A stretch of DNA of 64,000 nucleotides, taken from NCBI GenBank assembly GCA_046329575.1, contig JAXLUJ010000014.1:32220-96219 (forward strand), written 5' to 3'. The stretch comes from UBA1941 sp046329575. GTDB lineage: Bacteria; Bacteroidota; Bacteroidia; Chitinophagales; LD1. The notes below the pieces were generated by a model that saw nothing but the letters and a program-made list of their open reading frames with translations, was not told where the DNA came from and made no database searches. Shown in pieces: positions 60,945-64,000 of the stretch. The position numbers and the translations under genes are program-made. Numbering within the stretch: the stretch's first letter is position 1; every line of letters begins with the position of its first letter.

Positions 60945-63900
60945 TTAGTGTGCAATCACTACACGGCTATGAAGGGATTCACGGCCTGCAGAAACTTCTA
61001 CTGTATATAAACCGGCAGCAATATTGTTGGTATTAATCGTTTGTTTGATCAAGCGATCGCCTGAAACGGTGTTGCGGTAAGCAACTTGTCCGTTTACATC
61101 AATCAGACTAACCGTCAACTCCTGGCTTTGATCTACGCGAACTACAACGTTCAATAAACCATCAGCAGGATTCGGGAAGGTGTTTACTGCTGCAATCACG
61201 TGTTTCACATTTTCGATTCCAAGCAAATTCGCAACTGTGCCATTTGCGCTGCCGGAACAACCGTGCGAATCGGTAATGGTAACTGTATATAATCCCGGAG
61301 CCAATGATGTTGCCGTAGCATTGGTTTGCGCCGGTGTAGTGCTCCACTGATAGCCATAAGTGCCGCTACCTCCTGATGCTACTACTGTAGCTGAACCATT
61401 GTTTCCTGAAGAACCTGTGGTGATCACATTACCGGTAATGGCAGTTGGCTGATTCAACGTTACTGTTCCCAATGCCTGACAACCGGAATTGTCAACCACA
61501 ATCAAGGTGTAAACGCCAGAACCTACGCCCGTCAATCCGGTAGTATGCGCGCCATTGTTCCAGGTGTAAGTATATGGTGAACTTCCTCCTGAAGCTACTG
61601 CAGTAACCGAACCGTTCTGCTGACCAAAGCAAGTTGGATCGGTATGCAGAATGTTAACTGAAGGACCGTTGCTGTTGTTAATCAGCGCTACAGCCGTAGC
61701 GGTACATCCGCCGGCTGTAACAGTTACAGTGTAAGAGTTAGAAGCCAGCGAGCTGATTTGTGCGGTGTTACCGCCATTGCTCCAGGCATAAGTAATAGAA
61801 CCGGCGTTTCCGGTAACATTGGCAGATGCCGTACCTGTAGCATTACCGCAAGTAGTATTAGTAGTTGTGGTAGAAACTGCCAGTGGCGTTTGCGGACCGG
61901 TAACAGTGTAACTACCTGATTTCTGACAGCCATTGGCATCAGAAACCACTACAGTATATGTACCTGCAGCAAGATTGGAAATATTAGCAGTTTGGGCGCC
62001 ATTGCTCCAGGAATAGTTGTAGTTGCCGCCACCGGTAATGCTTACAGAAGCAGAGCCGGTCAAATCGCCGTAGCAATTAATGTTCGTTCCACCTACTGTC
62101 ATAGTAAACGTAGCCGGAGTAGTTACCGCTACAGATGCCGTTGCGTTACATCCTTTGTTGTCGGTAACAGTTACCTGATAATTTCCACCACCAACATTTG
62201 AAATGGTAGCGGTAGTAGCGGCATTGCTCCACAGGTAAGTGTAACCTGGTGTTCCACCGGCCGGAGTTGCTGTTGCACTTCCGGTGTTCTGAGCACAAGC
62301 TGCCTGAGTAGAAGACGTAGTAACCGAAACCGCAGAAGCCGGGCCGGTAACCGTATAACTTCCCGATTTTGAACAACCGTTAGCGTCCGTTACAACCACA
62401 TTGTATGTTCCTGCAGAAAGGTTGGAAATAGTAGCGGCTTGTCCGCCATTGCTCCAGGCATAATTATAAGTACCTGCGCTTGGTGTAGCCGTAGCCGAAC
62501 CAGTAGCTGCGCCAAAACAATTTACGTTCACACCGGTCATATTCAAAGTGAAAGAAGCCGGAGTGGTTACTGTTCCGGATACCGTAGCAGTACAGTTGTT
62601 GGCGTCAGAAATAGTTACGGTGTAGTTTCCGCCTGCAACGTTATTAATAGAAGCAGTATTTCCGCCATTGCTCCAAAGGTAAGAGTAACCGCCCACACCA
62701 CCTGCAGCAGTTACAGTTGCAGAACCGTTGCTTTGTGCACAAGCGGCTTGAGTGGTAGAAATTGTTCCTGAAACAGCAGAGTTAGGCTGACCAATGCTTA
62801 CAGTGGCAGTAGCCGTGGCATTTGTAGCATCAGTAGCGGTTACAGTATATGTTCCTGAAGCTACTGAAATAGTAGCGGTGTTGGCATTGTTGCTCCAGTG
62901 GTAGGTAACGTTGCCGCTGGCATTGGCAGCCGTTGCCGTAGCAGTACCGGAAGCTTGTCCAAAACAACGGGCATCAGTACTGCTGATAGAAACCGTCATA
63001 GTAGAGGCAGAACAATTCGGATTGCTTACAAAAGTTCCGCTTTGAGTAACCAAGGCCGGGCAAGTAACACCGGTGTTGATTACGCGCAGCAAACGCGATT
63101 CGAAACCGGTAAGGTTCACACCGCTTGCTAAAGCGCTCAATTCACCGCTCTGCGTTCCGAAGCCGGTTGTAAGGGTAACGTAAATCAGCATTTGGTATTG
63201 ACCACAAGGTGCAGCCGTAGCAGGACCGCTTACCAGGAAGCAACCCAAAGCGCCGCCGGCATAAACTGCCGGGTTAGCTGAAAGCGAGTAGGTCATGCCA
63301 TTCGGCAAGTTGCGAATGCTATCAATGCGAATAGAAGTAATTGGTACATTGTTACCGCCAAGATCAAAAGAAGTAGGAACTTTAAAAGTAAAGGTTTGGC
63401 TGAACGCTGCGCCATTGGTGATACAAGGAATGCTTGCAGATGCCGGAGACATACCTGATGTTACCGAACCATTTGGCGTACAAACGCTACCGGCTGTTGT
63501 GGTAAAGGTCATATCGGCACCATTTACAGAACCCCCTTTAGCGCGGAAGTGATAGGTGGTTCCGGCGGCCAAACCGCTAAGGCCTGCAGAAATGGCAGTA
63601 GCCGTAGATCCGGTTACAGAAGATGGTGTGGCAGCGGCTGTATTACCATAAGAAGTAGTTAAGCCCCACTCAAATGAAGTAGCAGTAGTAGTTCCGTTGG
63701 CATTAACCGAACCGTTCAGCGTAGCCGTAGCGGCGGTAACTGCGGTAGCGGCGTTTGTAATAACAGTTGGCGTTGATCCCGAAGGTACAAGTGTATTGTA
63801 AGTTATCAATTCCAGATTTTGGTAATACATATCTTCACAAGCACCAGGTGTATACCCACCACTAGTATTGCAATCGAAATAAATCGGATTGATTCCGGAA

Positions 63901-64000
63901 TTAGCTCCAACATTAAGATAATAGAAGGTATTTTGGGGATTGTAAGCCGGCTCTGCAGCACAAGCATCCGTACACTGATCACGATAATCTATCGGCACGA
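60945..64000 (-). CDS. SprB-repeat surface protein with type IX secretion C-terminal domain (N-terminus outside window)
   Basis: More than 1017 residues, still open at the right edge; the GTG at 63998 is only the last in-window start-like codon. After a Cys-rich segment and a fibronectin-like domain (PTVITNAATAVTAATATLNG...TYHFRAKG) and a spacer, about eight units of some 70 residues follow, each with the pattern CxGxxxGSATxxxxGG, YxYxWSNG, ISNLxAGTYxVxVTDxNGC. These are SprB repeats of cell-surface adhesins used in gliding. The last 85 residues (FPNPADGLLNVVV...AAGLYTVEV) are a type A sorting domain, so the protein is exported by the type IX system and probably attached to the surface. Confidence 0.93.
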   Translation of the reverse strand, partial: VPIDYRDQCTDACAAEPAYNPQNTFYYLNVGANSGINPIYFDCNTSGGYTPGACEDMYYQNLELITYNTLVPSGSTPTVITNAATAVTAATATLNGSVNANGTTTATSFEWGLTTSYGNTAAATPSSVTGSTATAISAGLSGLAAGTTYHFRAKGGSVNGADMTFTTTAGSVCTPNGSVTSGMSPASASIPCITNGAAFSQTFTFKVPTSFDLGGNNVPITSIRIDSIRNLPNGMTYSLSANPAVYAGGALGCFLVSGPATAAPCGQYQMLIYVTLTTGFGTQSGELSALASGVNLTGFESRLLRVINTGVTCPALVTQSGTFVSNPNCSASTMTVSISSTDARCFGQASGTATATAANASGNVTYHWSNNANTATISVASGTYTVTATDATNATATATVSIGQPNSAVSGTISTTQAACAQSNGSATVTAAGGVGGYSYLWSNGGNTASINNVAGGNYTVTISDANNCTATVSGTVTTPASFTLNMTGVNVNCFGAATGSATATPSAGTYNYAWSNGGQAATISNLSAGTYNVVVTDANGCSKSGSYTVTGPASAVSVTTSSTQAACAQNTGSATATPAGGTPGYTYLWSNAATTATISNVGGGNYQVTVTDNKGCNATASVAVTTPATFTMTVGGTNINCYGDLTGSASVSITGGGNYNYSWSNGAQTANISNLAAGTYTVVVSDANGCQKSGSYTVTGPQTPLAVSTTTTNTTCGNATGTASANVTGNAGSITYAWSNGGNTAQISSLASNSYTVTVTAGGCTATAVALINNSNGPSVNILHTDPTCFGQQNGSVTAVASGGSSPYTYTWNNGAHTTGLTGVGSGVYTLIVVDNSGCQALGTVTLNQPTAITGNVITTGSSGNNGSATVVASGGSGTYGYQWSTTPAQTNATATSLAPGLYTVTITDSHGCSGSANGTVANLLGIENVKHVIAAVNTFPNPADGLLNVVVRVDQSQELTVSLIDVNGQVAYRNTVSGDRLIKQTINTNNIAAGLYTVEVSAGRESLHSRVVIAH

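Noticed and set aside
61992..62771. Plus-strand ORFs opposite the SprB-repeat gene
   Set aside because: They are antisense frames of the repetitive coding sequence and repeat with it.

Overview
The window is a piece of a Bacteroidota chromosome. Supporting this are a SusC/SusD outer-membrane pair, the gliding-motility protein GldC, a huge SprB-repeat surface protein ending in a type IX secretion sorting domain, bacillithiol synthase BshC, a CcmF/CcsA-type cytochrome c assembly protein, and promoters of the Bacteroidota TTTG-N19-TAnnTTTG type (clearest before rpsP). Glyoxylate-shunt genes, an archaeal-type class I aldolase and a thick set of periplasmic lipoproteins fit a free-living aerobic heterotroph. 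The family or genus cannot be fixed from the sequence alone; a Chitinophagales-like member is a guess. Most of the window is ordinary core genome.

Layout. 1-9.5 kb: a truncated porin-like gene, a small secreted protein, rimO-bshC, a conserved unknown, an AlgH/PaaK-like pair and an Lgt-like paralog with altered active-site positions. 9.6-14.9 kb: a hydrolase, a lysoplasmalogenase-like membrane protein, a phasin-like protein with a histone-H1-like tail, a UbiB-like kinase and an ElaA-like acetyltransferase, separated by repeat-rich spacers. 14.9-20.3 kb: a four-gene cell-envelope operon (YfhO-like membrane protein, glycosyltransferase, PIG-L deacetylase, LpxD-like acyltransferase). 20.5-29 kb: an eight-PAS histidine kinase convergent with a susCD pair. 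29-36 kb: GldC, a thioredoxin-like protein, an aldo/keto reductase, an aspartic protease, a TPR-cyclase, and then the most accessory-looking part of the window: decayed copies of the reductase tail and protease, running directly into a HipA-like kinase and a HIRAN-domain gene.

36.3-40.8 kb: aceB-aceA divergent from a RamB/ScfR-like regulator, with two inverted repeats in the shared promoter region. 40.8-42.4 kb: a secreted thioredoxin-fold protein with a Cys-rich secreted partner. 42.5-44.4 kb: class I aldolase and accD. 44.5-49.3 kb: ccsA, a DUF2520 protein, a UbiA-family prenyltransferase and maf. 49.4-52.9 kb: the rpsP-rimM-trmD-rplS ribosomal cluster, interrupted by a luciferase-like oxidoreductase and a GC-rich repeat. 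53.1-58.8 kb: a tight six-gene operon from murI to a canonical lgt. 58.9-64 kb: a YciI-like protein, mnmE, and the SprB-repeat adhesin, which runs off the right edge.

Two kinds of repeat sit between genes: a GC-rich structured element (five candidate copies) and short tandem repeats with 7-8 bp units. No tRNA, rRNA, CRISPR array, insertion sequence or phage gene was recognised. The best candidates for something not well described are the kinase/HIRAN module at 34.2-35.9 kb with its protease-derived leader ORF, the Lgt-like paralog, and the dispersed GC-rich element.
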